Below, one piece after another: positions 11,855 to 23,400 of a DNA stretch of 64,000 bases. Made by a program: the position numbers and the translations under genes. The stretch spans positions 279,764,850-279,828,849 of the forward strand of contig CM022303.1 of assembly GCA_011799875.1 (NCBI GenBank), written 5' to 3'. Numbering within the stretch: position 1 is the first letter of the stretch; every line of letters starts with the position of its first letter. The notes below the pieces were generated by a model, which was not told the DNA's origin, did not search any database, and worked only from the letters and a program-made list of their open reading frames with translations. The DNA comes from Thinopyrum elongatum. Lineage: Eukaryota > Streptophyta > Magnoliopsida > Poales > Poaceae.

Positions 11855-12456
11855 GGCTAGCAGCAGCAGCAGCAACCGATTCTTGCACGAAAGCACTCCA
11901 CGCCGCGATTTTCACACCGCTAACTAAGCTCACGAGCGCTCAAGCGAGGTTAGGACTAGGGATTAGGATTTAGGAAGCTGCGAAAACCCATAAACCCATC
12001 GCCGGTCAAACACGAGATCTTTCTAGCAGCAAACCAGAGTTTTACAGCAGAAGAAATTACCTCCAAGAAACTGAAAAGGGGGGACGGTAAAATCTCACAG
12101 AGAAGAGAAAGAGCAAGCTCGAGCAAGAATTTGGTGAGCCGAGCACAGAAATGGCAGATCCCCTTCTCCCTCCGGATTCAAAGACCAAACGAACCACGGC
12201 AGATTTGGAGCCCAACAGTTGCAGCAAAAGGAAACGAAATATCTGAGGTGCAAACAGAAAAGAAATGGTGATAATACTAAGAAGAAGAAGCACACTTGCA
12301 CACTCCTCCGTCCTAAAATGGAGACATCACGAGCTCACTCCAGCGCTACAGAGGGAGAAGATCAGAAGAGGGAGACAAGGGAAGACAAGAACGAATTCAC
12401 AGATTTTTCCAGCTACCCAGCTCCCATAATTTCCTGCCTACAGCCTCCAATATATC
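11855..12456 (-). promoter_or_regulatory. AHL: AHL 5' UTR with intron and core promoter
   Basis: A probable 5' UTR intron lies at 12060-11978 (donor ggag|gtaatt, acceptor ttcgcag|ctt), 83 bp long. Further upstream, gggatatattgg (about 12457-12446, minus) is a reasonable TATA-like element, which would put the transcription start near 12,420. The leader is pyrimidine-rich with several CTT runs, common for plant leaders. Exact start sites are not determinable from sequence alone. Confidence 0.5.
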
Positions 12457-13420
12457 CCCCTTTTTTCCGACCCTCGCCAGTTCACACGCGCTCTTTCTTT
12501 TTCCTAATTAACAAAAAAAAGATTTGGCCTTTTTGTGTCAGGGGGAGGAAAAACAGGCCGCTGGTAAGTAAAGCACGCCAAAATTGCCTCGGGGGAAATA
12601 TATAATTGCTGTAGCAGATAAGGAGAGGAGGGGAGCAGAGTAGAGTAGATGGATCATGGATGGTTGCGCAGGTGTCTAACAGTTTTGCTCCCCCGAATAT
12701 GTAGTATTTGCTCCCGGATCCTCCTCTCGGCTTTTGGCCTCACTTGCCTAGGCTACACGGCTACACATCCGCTCTTTTCCACTGTGGCCACTTGGCCTAA
12801 ACCACGGCGATTTTCCCAGCATGCTAGTACCAACTGGCACGCAGATAGAGCCCAGGAATAAAAGCACGTTTCTGTTTGACCAGATTGGCACGACAGTTTT
12901 TTTATTTTTGTATGTTTTAAAATATTTAAAATCGGTATTTCCTGTTTTTTTATATAAGGGCATCTCCAGCGCTGACCCCTAAATTGGACACTGTATCCAT
13001 CCGCGGACCGATAGGACTAGTCCGCGAACACTATTGCGGGAGCCGGCCATTTAAAGCTAGCCACAAATGCCTGGTCACATTTCAAACAGAATTTGACAGA
13101 AATAAATAAATTTAATGCAAATTTAAATAAATCGGACGATTTTCATCCAAACACCTGGATAGATTTTACATAAAACTGGATGATTTTCATCTAAACCGGA
13201 GCACATTCATTACATTTTTGAACTTTTTCAACTAAACTCTATTCTAACCTAGTCTAAATGATCGTCGGCGTCTATTTCCCACGACCTGTCTTCCCCATGT
13301 ACGGCAGCAAGCTCACCGGACGGCCGTGAGCCTCGGAAAGTGAAGCTTCAGTGAGAGGGAAAGAATAGCCTCCGTCTGAGCGAAGCGGGCAAACGGCTAA
13401 TCGGCCGACGATGATCAGCC
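12457..13420. other. AHL upstream region and unassigned sequence
   Basis: 12,457-12,956 is the distal upstream region of AHL with no other gene. From 12,957 the sequence starts gggcatctccagcgctga, a string seen at ends of some grass DNA transposons, but no matching inverted end was found before 13,420. No coding sequence was recognised. Confidence 0.4.
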
Positions 13421-16162
13421 CCTGTAGGATCGAAAGTATGTCTAGAGGGAGGTGATTAGACTACATGACCAAATAAAAATCTATCATTTTTTCAATTTTA
13501 GTTGTCGGCAGATTTAGCAATTAGCACAAATCAAGCAATCAACCTACACATGCAATTCTAAGAGTATAGCAGTGGAAAGTAAAACATAGCATGATATTTT
13601 CATGGCTTGTTCGTTTTTTGATATATTTGCCACGCTAGATCATTGCACATCTTGGTACACTGTCAGAGGCATTCATATAGAGTCATATTTTGTTCTAGTA
13701 TCGAGTTGTAATTTTTTGAGTTGTAAGTAAATAGAAGTGTGATGATCATTATATTCATTATTAGAGCATTGTTCCAATGAGGAAAGGATGATGAAGACCA
13801 TGATTCCCCCACAAGTCGGGATGAGACTTCAGACGAAAAAGAAAAAAGAAAAAAAAGAGCCAAAAAAAAGGGGGGGAAATGAGAGAAAAAGAGAGAAGGG
13901 GCATTGTTACTATCCTTTCCACACTTGTGCTTCAAAGTAGCACCATGTTTTTCATATAGAGAGCCTCCTATGTTGTCACTTTCATATGCTAATGGGATTT
14001 TTTCATTATAGAACTTCGATTGTATATTCCGATGATGAGCTTCCTCAATTGCCCGAGGTCTTGAGCAAGCAAGTTGGATGCACACCCACTTAGTTTTTAT
14101 ATTGAGCTTTCATACACTTACAACTCTTAGTGCATCTGTTGCATGGCAATCCCTACCCCTCGCATTGATATAAATTGATGGGCATCTCCATAGTATGTTG
14201 GTTAGCCGCGTCGATGTGAGACTTTCTTCCTTTTTTGTCTTCTCCATATTAATATCTATCATCATACTCTGTTCCACCCATAGTGCTATGTCCATGGCTT
14301 GCGCTCATGTATTACGTGGGGGTTGAAAAAGCTGAAGCGCGTTAAAAAGTATGAACCAATTGCTCGGCTTGTCATCGGGGTTATGTATGATAAGTACTTT
14401 GTGTTAAGAAGATGGAGCATGACAAGACTATATGATTTTGTAGGGATAACGTTCTTTAGCATTGATATTTTGAAAGACATGATTGTTTGTGGGGATGCCT
14501 GAGTATTGATGTCTTTATGTCAAATTATAGACTATTGCTTTGAATCGCTCGTGTCTTAATATTCATGCCATGATTATATTATATGATCAAGATTATGCTA
14601 GGTAGCATTCCACATCAAAAATTATCTTTTTTATCATTTACCTACTCAAGGACGAGCAGGAATTAAGCTTGGAGATGCTGATACGTCTCCGTCGTATCTA
14701 TATTTTTTGATTGTTTCATGCCAATATTCTACAACTTTTATATACTTCTGGCAACATTTTATATTATTTTTTGGGACTAACATATTAATCCAGTGCCCAG
14801 TGCTAGCTCCTGTTTGTTGAATGTTTTTTGTTTTGCATAATATCCATATCAAACAAAGTCCAAACGTGATAAAAATTTACAGAGATTTATTTTGGAATAT
14901 ATGTGATTTTTGGGAGGTGGAATCAACGCAAACCGAGGCTCACAGGCTCCACTAGGCACCAGGCCACGACCTCCCCCCCAAGCGCGCGGTGATTCCTAGT
15001 GGGCACACCGTAAGTCGTTTGGGGCTCTTCTTCAGCCACAAGGAAGCTTATATCCAGAAAAAAATCGTGTTAAAATTTCAGCCCGATCGGAGTTACGGAT
15101 CTCCGGGAATTTAAGAAACGGTGAAGGGCCAGAAAACAGGAACGCGAAACATAAGAGAACATAGAGAGAGAGATCCAATCTCGAAGGGGCTCCTGCCCCT
15201 CTGCCGCCATGGAGGCCATGGACCAGAGGGGAAACTCTCCTCCCATCTAGGGGGGCAAGGAAGAAGAAGAAATAGGGGGCTCCTCCCCCTCTCTCCCAGT
15301 GGCGCTGGAACGCCGCCGGGGCAATCATCGTGAAGGCGATCTACACCAATAACTTCGCCGCCGTCACCACCAACTCTCTCCCCCTCTATGCAGCGGTGTA
15401 ACACCTCTTCACCCCGCTGTAATCTCTACTTAAACATGGTGCTTCATGCTACATATTATTATCCAATGATGTGTTGTTATCCTATGATGTTTGAGTGGAT
15501 TCGTTTTGTTCTATGGGTTGATTGATGATCGTGATTGGTTTGAGCTGTATGTTTTATTTTGGTGCTGTCCTATGGTGCCCTCCGTGTTGTGCAAGCGTGT
15601 GGGACTCCCGCTGTAGGGTGTTGCAATACATTCATGATTCGCTTATGGTGGGTGGCGAGAGTGACAGAAGCTTATACCCGAGTAAGGGGGTTACTGCGTA
15701 TGGGAGTAAAGAGGACTTGATACTTAATGCTATGGTTGGGTTTTACCTTAATGATCTTTGGTAGTTGCGGATGCTTGCTAGAGTTCCAATCATAAGTGCA
15801 TATGATCCAAGTACGGAAAGTATGTTAGCTCATGCCTTTCCCTCATATAAAGTTGCAATAATGATTACCGGTCTAGTTATCGATTGCCTAGGGACAAATA
15901 ACTTTCTTGTGTGACAAAAAGCTTTCTACTAAACAACTAACTATTATTATCTTGCAAATTACTCGTAGTTTTATCCTCGCTAAGTACCTCTAGTTTTATT
16001 CTTGCAAACCTATCCTATCACACCTACAAAATAGTTTCATACTTGTTCTAGGTAAAGCGAATGTTAAGTGTGTGTAGAGTTGTATCGGTGGTCGATAGAA
16101 CTTGAAGGGAATATAAATCCTACCTTTAGCTCCTCGTTGGTTCGACACTCTTATTAATCGAA
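13421..16162 (+). mobile_element. Athila-like Ty3/gypsy element (Sabrina/Wham/Fatima type), 3' end plus LTR
   Basis: 13,421-14,678 matches, from memory, the non-coding 3' internal region of a very abundant Triticeae gypsy family. It ends in the conserved string gacgagcaggaattaagctt (14651-14670) with a purine-rich ggagatgc directly before TGATACGTCTCC. The LTR then runs from 14,679. No gag or pol remains in this copy. The LTR lacks its last few tens of bases: it breaks off after ttcgacactcttattaatcg and joins unrelated gypsy internal sequence near 16,163, so the junction reflects a deletion and not a clean insertion. The family label is uncertain. Confidence 0.65.
14679..16162 (+). repeat. 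LTR of the Athila-like element, 3'-truncated
   Basis: Starts TGATACGTCTCCGTCGTATC and contains the LTR-typical R/U5 part with ggttcgacactc near the end (16,139-16,151). About 1.48 kb is present; the expected terminal ...CA end is missing. Confidence 0.65.
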
Positions 16163-18324
16163 AAGTCAAATTGTAAGGATGTTGTCGATGGCAACACAAA
16201 TTACCAAGGGACAAGGATGGTATTTATCATCATGAATGTGATGCATAACTTGAAAGAAGTCAAATTGTTGACAATGATCGCGACACATTTTACCGAGAGG
16301 TTTCATGAAGATGTAATTGATCAGTAAGATGATCAAAGGAGATGGAATGGTGAAGCTAAAGGTCCATGGAGCCACGGATATGACGCAAGCTCAGATTCCA
16401 TTATGTAGTGTAAGCAAAACGATACGATGATGAAAGTTTGACACGGGCTTAGCTCATTGTCAGAAATGTGCACCGGGAAGAAGGACCGGTTAGCACAGTT
16501 AAAATTAGTATGATAATGATGTATCCGATCAGTCTGGGAATGACGTGATGGAGTATTAAACTTCCCAGCAACAAAGTACTAGGAGTACTGAATCACAGTG
16601 TGGATTCGAGTCACTTGTCAGAGTTCTTGAGTGATGGACAATGCAAACCTACGGAGTGACTAAAACAGTGAGAGTATTATTCCAACAAGAATTTATAAGA
16701 GATAGTGCAATGACATGATATCCTCGAGATAACACGGGGGAAATACTCGAAGGTAGATCAAAATAGAGGTTGGGCAGGCTTATTGATCTGCAGAAGACAA
16801 GTGTTTTAACTTGTCCGAGAAATGGGATCAAAGGAGAATAACATGATCGGGACCATGATTGCAAAGGACCAAACCACAGATACAAAATGAATTTATAAGA
16901 AGGGGATGGTTATTTTGACAAGAAGCTTCCATGATAAGATATACATCATGTCCATGGGCATGAACACAAAGTTCAAGGTCGACTCCCACTTCCCAAATGC
17001 ATAACCTTTCATTCACTTCTCGTTTTCGAAGAAGTTGTCGTGTTAAGAATTTACCTGACGAAATGTCAGTAGATATAACCCGCATAACCTTCGGGTTCAC
17101 ACATATTAGGGAAGGCATAGGTTCAACCCATCGGGGCATCTTAGGAACATATACCACAAACTTCGGGAGTAAATAACACAAGCTCGATAGTAGAGCATGG
17201 TTGACAAAAGCAGAGGATACAACTTACCAAAGGCGTTATGTATCAGGGGAAGAACTCGTAAAGGGTTCAGATATACGAAGAAACTATCGGGTAATAATCC
17301 ACCAAAGGGTCTGGTAGACTGCAAAGAATCCGATGTGAGTATCGATGCTCAACGAAAAGAAGAAAGAATGCAAATGCATCGGACTATAGAAACGTCTGAA
17401 TAATTCGATGCTTAAATAAAACGAAATTATGATTTCCAAATTGATGGATCATAAGCAGATGCTCTGATCAAAGATGAGTAAGTTGAATAGATGTAGAGGC
17501 ACAATTGGTTAAGGTTTGATTAGCTGAAAACCAGCTTATGTCCGAACGGCGTCTCAGCTGGAAGGATGAATTCTAGGATCCGACCGATGGTTGCGAGCAT
17601 TTGCATACATATCAAATCAAAGGCTCAAAAGGGTAATGACAAAAGATGTCAATAAGGATTACTAGACATATGGGATTAACCATAAAGCAGGCAGGCAAGG
17701 ATTTCGAGAGCAATAGGCTGCAGAGGATTCTCGGAGGATCGGATAGCATTTCGAAGTATTTTGTGAAACATATGAACCACTGGGAGTGAACGAATCCCTG
17801 GTAAGTGTGAGGAATTATTCGTAGGTGTATTCATGCGGAAATGGAGCTGCAAGGCAGCAAGCATAATGGATTCTCGAAATATAGGAAAATGTTTCCGGGG
17901 TATCTTGTAATAACAAGAGCAACTGGGAACGATCATATGAATGGCAAGTGTATGTAGTTATCCATAGGGATTTATCGATGGCAGGGAATTGCAAAGGCGG
18001 TGGGCACAAAGGTCTGAGGGAAGCATCGAAGACTGCCTCTGGATCTTCTGATGAATCAATCGATCATTTGGAATGAGGGGCTCTCTGGGAGGAAGTACTT
18101 GTGAGATCCTAGAGTTAGAGTTAGTAAAATCTTTAACCCGAATAGAAGAGAGATCAGAATCCCGGAAGAAGGACGAGGAATAAAAGATCCTAATACCACC
18201 CATTTGTGATGTGGGCCCATAAGCCACACAACAATGTTAGTAAAAGCTTTTCAAAGACTAGACCCAACTTCGGCCAAGGAGTTGGAAAGGGGCTTCCTAC
18301 AGGCAGTCGACTCTGATACCAACT
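16163..18324 (-). mobile_element. internal region of a minus-strand Tekay-like gypsy element, non-coding and truncated
   Basis: Read on the minus strand from the LTR edge at 18,325, the sequence begins with the primer-binding site and continues for about 2.1 kb without a gag- or pol-like frame; the longest frame is 117 codons with no motif. This fits a non-autonomous or heavily decayed member of the family. The far end is cut at about 16,163 where it abuts the Athila-like LTR. Confidence 0.55.
18311..18322 (-). other. primer-binding site (tRNA-Met type)
   Basis: On the minus strand the sequence tggtatcagagt follows the LTR end by 2 bases. TGGTATCAGAGC is the usual match to the 3' end of initiator tRNA-Met in plant retrotransposons. 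It fixes the element's orientation and shows that the adjoining LTR is the 5' LTR. Confidence 0.7.
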
Positions 18325-19085
18325 TGTGAAGCCCCGACTTAATTATGCACTAATCGTACACGCAAATGCGCACGATCAAGATCAGAGACTCACGGGAAGA
18401 TATCACAACACAACTCTGACAAAAATTAAAATAATACAAGCTTTATATTACAAGCCAGGGGCCTCGAGGGCTCGAATACATAAGCTCGAATACACAAGAG
18501 TTAGTGGAAGCAACAATATCTGAGTACAAACATAAGTGAACAAGTTTGCCTTAAGAAGGCTGAGCAAAACAACAACATCTAGATCGAAAAGGCGCAGGCC
18601 TCCTGCCTGGGAGCCTTCTATCTTCTTCTAGTCATCGGTGGTCTCCACGTAGTAGTAGGCTCCGTCAGGGTAGTAGTAGTCATTGACAGGATCAACTGGC
18701 TCCTGGGCTCCGTTATCTGATCGCAGCAACCGGGTAGAGGAGAAAAGAGGTAGCAAAGCAATCATGAGACTCCTGCGAGAAAGCAATCCCGGAGCCATCA
18801 TATCCATTTCATGTCTCCAGTATTTAGTTCTAATTGTATAGATCGGGATACAACTCCGAGCATCCGTTACCGTGGCCACGGCTATCCGAATAGATAAACT
18901 TCCCTGCAGGGGTGCACAAACTTACCCAACACACTCGATTAACTCTGGCCGAACACACTTTCCTGGGTCATGCCCGGCCTTGGCTGATCGACACGCCGTA
19001 GTCCTATCTAGTCTCAATAGAGAGGCCAGCACGCCAGTCTACATCCTAAATGCAAAGGGGTCATGGGCCAATCTTCCTTTGCAAT
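18325..19085 (-). repeat. 5' LTR of the Tekay-like element, part 1
   Basis: Its inner edge tgtgaagccccgactt resembles the solo LTR edge at 5,020, and similarity continues through blocks such as caagccaggggcctcgaggg (18,453) and aaacttccctgcaggggtgc (18,896). The LTR is interrupted at 19,090 by element 1 and resumes at 30,186. Confidence 0.75.
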
Positions 19086-19090
19086 CCTGC

Positions 19091-20115
19091 TGTCGGGGAC
19101 GAATCCGCGATCACCTATGGGACCCAGAGAAGGACCCCTTTACGTTCGGCAGGGAGGGACGGTCGCGCGAAGAGCAAATCTAGCGAAGAACACGACAGTG
19201 CACGAGAGAGATTTTACCCAGGTTCGGGCCGCACGGATGCGTAAAACCCTACTCCTGCTTTTTGGTTATTATCTGTATGATTGTTCTAGCTCCAGGAGCG
19301 CTACAGTACCGAGTAGCTGCGTACAATACTGGAGTTCTCCCTTTTTCCCTCTCTCCTTTCACGTTGCCCATGGGCCTCCTTTTATACGCACAAAGGGGTC
19401 TCCAACAGGTGGCAAACAGTAAAGGTAGAGGTGGAAAGTTGCTACAGTTAGGCCACTATTACCAGGATGACATGTCCTACCTACCACTGACGGCAGGGGA
19501 CAAGGGCATTAAATGCCTTGTCCATTAAATGCCCATGCCTTTGCTGTCCAGATACATGTACCCGGACGTCGTGGACGTGGGAAAAGCCTATCCCACCTGC
19601 TGCTGCACCGCTATCTACAGTGCACCGCCGTCTACACAGTGCCCTGCCACACACGCTTGGAAGGACCCAGAGCGCCACGCTGGCAGAGGCACTGAAGCAG
19701 CAGCACAGTAGCACAGTGGTACAGTAACGCTTGCCGCGACAAGACCTTGCCGCACCTGACAGCTTGCCGCAGCCCATAGTTTGTCGCGCAAGGTAACTTG
19801 CCGGGGCAAGTACCTTGCCGCAGCTGCTATCCTGCCGCAGCCAATACCTTGCCGCAGCCAATGACTTGCCGGGGCAAGTACCTTGCCGCGGCAAGTACTC
19901 TGCTTCAGCAATGCCCAGGCTAGGCCTCAGCTGTCCCTTCCGGCAAGCTCCTCTTGCCGGGGCCTTAACTCTTGCTCTGTATACTTTGTTCTTGAATGGC
20001 TTAATAATCTTGAGCTTCCCTCTGGCTGTCCTCCCGCAAGCCTGGCCACGGGATGCTACTACTGCCCGTGCACAAGTACGGGGTACTAGGGTACCCCTAT
20101 TCTAGTACACCGACA
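19091..20115 (-). repeat. element 1 LTR (3' LTR)
   Basis: 1,025 bp, TGTCGG...CCGACA ends. It carries an extra 16-17 base duplication around 19,506-19,537 (two attaaatgcc blocks) that is absent from the other LTR. The stretch 19,730-19,900 is packed with cttgccg/cggcaag motifs, including the 14-bp palindrome cttgccgcggcaag (19882-19895). Confidence 0.9.
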
Positions 20116-20324
20116 GGAGCCCCCGGGCCTGGGCCACACACAGTGCCGGGCGTTGTTGGGCCAGGCCCAAACAGTGCACGGGCACGCGTGGCTGGGATAA
20201 GCCGAAACGTCTCTATGCTGTTTAATTGCACGCTCTCCCACGCGTCGCGCGTTGAATGCGGAGCGTGGGAAGCGTGCGCAGTTATCTCGAATGACGAAGG
20301 GGCGGATGGTTCCGCATCTTTCCC

Positions 20325-20487
20325 CATAAAAGGAGGGACCTGCAGAAGCACTCGCACACCCCTCTCACCATTCTTGATCTTCAAATCTCCGCCTTCTTCT
20401 TCCTCCGCTCTAAAACAAAGGCGGTTTCCCAATCCTCCGCCACCGCGCGCGTCCGCATCTCCCTCGGTCCTCAGCTCCGCCTTCGCC
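20325..20487 (+). promoter_or_regulatory. putative promoter and leader of the element 1 antisense gene
   Basis: cataaaagg at 20325-20333 is a TATA-like box about 155 bases before the ATG at 20,488. It lies just inside the 3' LTR, so the antisense gene appears to have its own internal promoter. The leader is C/T-rich (ctccgccttcttcttcctcc). Confidence 0.45.
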
Positions 20488-23400
20488 ATGCCTCCCAAAG
20501 GAGAAAAGGGGAAGACGGGGAAGTCCTCAAGGACGGAGACCCAGGCGCAGATGAAGAGGCAGAAATACGCGCTCTTCGCTCCGACGCTCACGGGGGCGGA
20601 TCTGAAGGCCAATTTCCAAGGCATGTGGGCTGCGAGGACCAAGGCGCATCCGGCCACCCGCGTCCGCCCAGCCACCGACGAGAGCGAAGTGAGCAAGTAC
20701 CCCTTCTTCGCTTGCTACTTTTGGTGCGGGCTCTGCCCACCGTATTCGGATTTCTTCAGCGACGTCATGTACACCTTCAACCTCCGTCTGCTGGATCTCA
20801 CACCGAATGCCGTATCCACCATGGCAATATTTGCGCATCTGTGCGAGAACTTCGTCGGCGTCGCACCCAACACCACGCTGTTCAGGCATTACTTCACTCC
20901 CCGTGCTGAAAAGGGGGAGCCTCTCACTGTTGGCGTCTCGTTCGTTTCAAGATTGGGCGCCAAGGAGCATTATCTGAAGGGGGATCTCCGCCCAAGATGG
21001 GGAGAAATCCGGTCTGAATGGTGTTGGATCATTGACGACGATCCGCCACCATACTGTGAGCTTCGCAAGACCCCAGCGGCGCGTGGCACAGACTGGAGCG
21101 ATCTGGATCCCCAGGACAAAAAGCTGGAGATTGCCGCTGCCAGGATCATACGGCTCAGGGAGGCCGGGCTCACCATAGGGATGGTTGGCGCAGACTTCCT
21201 CCGCCGCCGCATTGCTCCTCTGCAGCAGAGAGGAAGGCCAGCCTCTGATTGGAAGAACCCAGCCGATATCATGCGGCTGCGCCCTGGACTGATCAACAAC
21301 TTCACAGTTCTGCAGCACGACTTTTTCATGCGAGAACTGTTCAAGCAAGAGACAGATCCAGAAAAGCGCGACAAGGCGTTCACGCTACCGAAGCACATCG
21401 TGCCTCTTTGCAACAACTCCGCATTGAGTGCAATCATCGCTATGATGCCGCTCTGCAATGCGCACAGCGTTGAAGCAACTTGGGACGTGCCGCTCGAAGA
21501 AGACGTGCGGCGATTCTTTGACTCCACGGTCGAAAAGCAGGTCCGGGTGGAAGAGTGGCTCGTCCGCAACACCACTGAGCAAGAAATAGAATTCATTGCT
21601 CGAAGAGTGGAGGAGGACAGGCTCGCCAGAGAAGCTGGCGATTTTGGTTATACTTTGGCGGAGCTCGACGAGGCCCAAAAGGAGAGCCTTGCCGAGCAGG
21701 GGATGCTTGCCGGGAAGGGCGAGCTCGCCGCACCCGGCAAGGATGTCGGGCCAAGCCAGCCTGCCGACGAGTCAGGCAGCTCGGAGGATGAGGGCTCCTT
21801 TTCCGAGGAGGGCACCGAAAGCCCACCGCAGTCAGAGTCCCCAGCCCCTCTGAGGAGGAAACGCCTTCGCAGGCTTGGCAAAGTGGCTGAGCGGCAAGAA
21901 GTTCAACAACCGCCGGAGCGCCGTTCGACGCGCTCGACCGCGGCAAGGGCTGGTGCTGCGGGAGTGTCACACGCAGCCCCGGCAACTGGAGCAGGGTCAT
22001 CAAAGACCGCTGCTACTACCCCCGCCAAGCGGCCAAGGAGCCCAGCTCCCCCTCCTCCCCCTCCTCACACGGAGGCGGACTTTGATTTTTCCGCCCTCAG
22101 CGAAGAGGATGACGAGGAAGAGTAAGTTCCCTTGCCGTGACCCTCAATCTTTGTAAGGTTTTGTTTCTATCCTCACTTGTCGCGCTCCGGCCTTGCTTCC
22201 GCAGGGAGGAAACTTTGGCGGAGAGGACAAGGAAGAGAGCTAAGGTCTCGACGAGCAAGACCGTGGTGGTCGTCGAAGATGAGCCCACGGCAACCACCGG
22301 GAGAGCGTCTGAGACCGTCCCGGCCAGCTCGGAGCCCAGCCCTCGTTGCAGCCCCCAGCGCAGCCCCCAGCGTAAGTATTTCAACTACCTTTCGCTGGCG
22401 GTCGCTGAGGAACAAGCATTTTGTTACTGACATCTTTGGGCGTGTAGGAGAGGAGCGGCAAGTGGAGCCATCTGAAGGTGCTCCAGAAGTACCACCCCCC
22501 TCGACCACTCCGCCAAGGAGAAGATCTCCGGTAAGGGCTCCCACTAGCGAGCCGAGCCACGAAGAGGAGCCGGCAAGCGCCGAAGCGCCAAGCACCAGCG
22601 CTGGCGACCCCACCCCAATGACAAACGTTGACGGGGGAGGGGAGCCCACCGCTCCTGAGCTCAACACGGGTAAACCCATTTGCCGCAAAACTCTTTCTGC
22701 TTTCTTTCTTTTGGCTTCCTGAATTTCTTCCTGAAGCTCTTTTTGCTTTACTTCTCGGGTTGGCAGAGCCCTCCTCGGTGGAGCCAATGAACATTGACTC
22801 TTCTGCCGAGGGGAACACCGCAGGGGCCGTCGACGACGAGGCCGCCAAGGCCGCCGCTGCCAAGGCCGACAAGCTGGCAGCCGACAAGCTTGCCGACGAA
22901 GAGGCTGCCAGGGCTGCCGAAGAGGCCGGCAAGGCTGCCGAGGATAATACCGCCAAGGCGCCCACCGATGAAGCCGCCAAGGCTGCTGAAGCTGAGGCCG
23001 CCCAGAAGGCTACTGAGGAGGCCGGCGAGGGAGCCGGTGGTCGTACTGACGGCCCTGAGGCCACAGGAGCGCCAGGCGCTACTCCGACCACGGGTCCCTC
23101 AACCACTGACGAGGCGGCAGGACCCAACTCGCCTCCGCCAAGCAAATACATCCGGGTCGGCGAGAACGTCTACGTCAGCCTCCCCTGGACGGTGGGCTCC
23201 AGAGCGTCAACCGAGGAGGATGTTGTGGACGAGGAGATCCTTGCCGCTGCCGGGCTCCAGCTTGTGGATGCGCCAGGCGCCAGCAGCAGCAGCACGTCTA
23301 AAGAGGAGCAACTGCTCCAAAAGCTGCTGAATCTTCATCGCGCCCGACGGGAGAAGCTAGCTTCCAGGGAGGCGCTCATCGAGAAGGCCGAAGCTGACAT

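Noticed and set aside
11854..11896. Upstream ATG of the AHL gene as translation start
   Set aside because: It would add 14 residues dominated by Leu from a CTG run; the downstream MEVRSEQG start resembles known AHL N-termini better.
12957..13420. Possible DNA transposon starting gggcatctccagcgctga
   Set aside because: No inverted end (tcagcgctggagatgccc-like) and no target duplication found within several hundred bases.
21648..22003. Minus-strand frames within the element 1 antisense gene
   Set aside because: These are reverse-strand shadows of a continuous spliced coding sequence with domain content on the plus strand.
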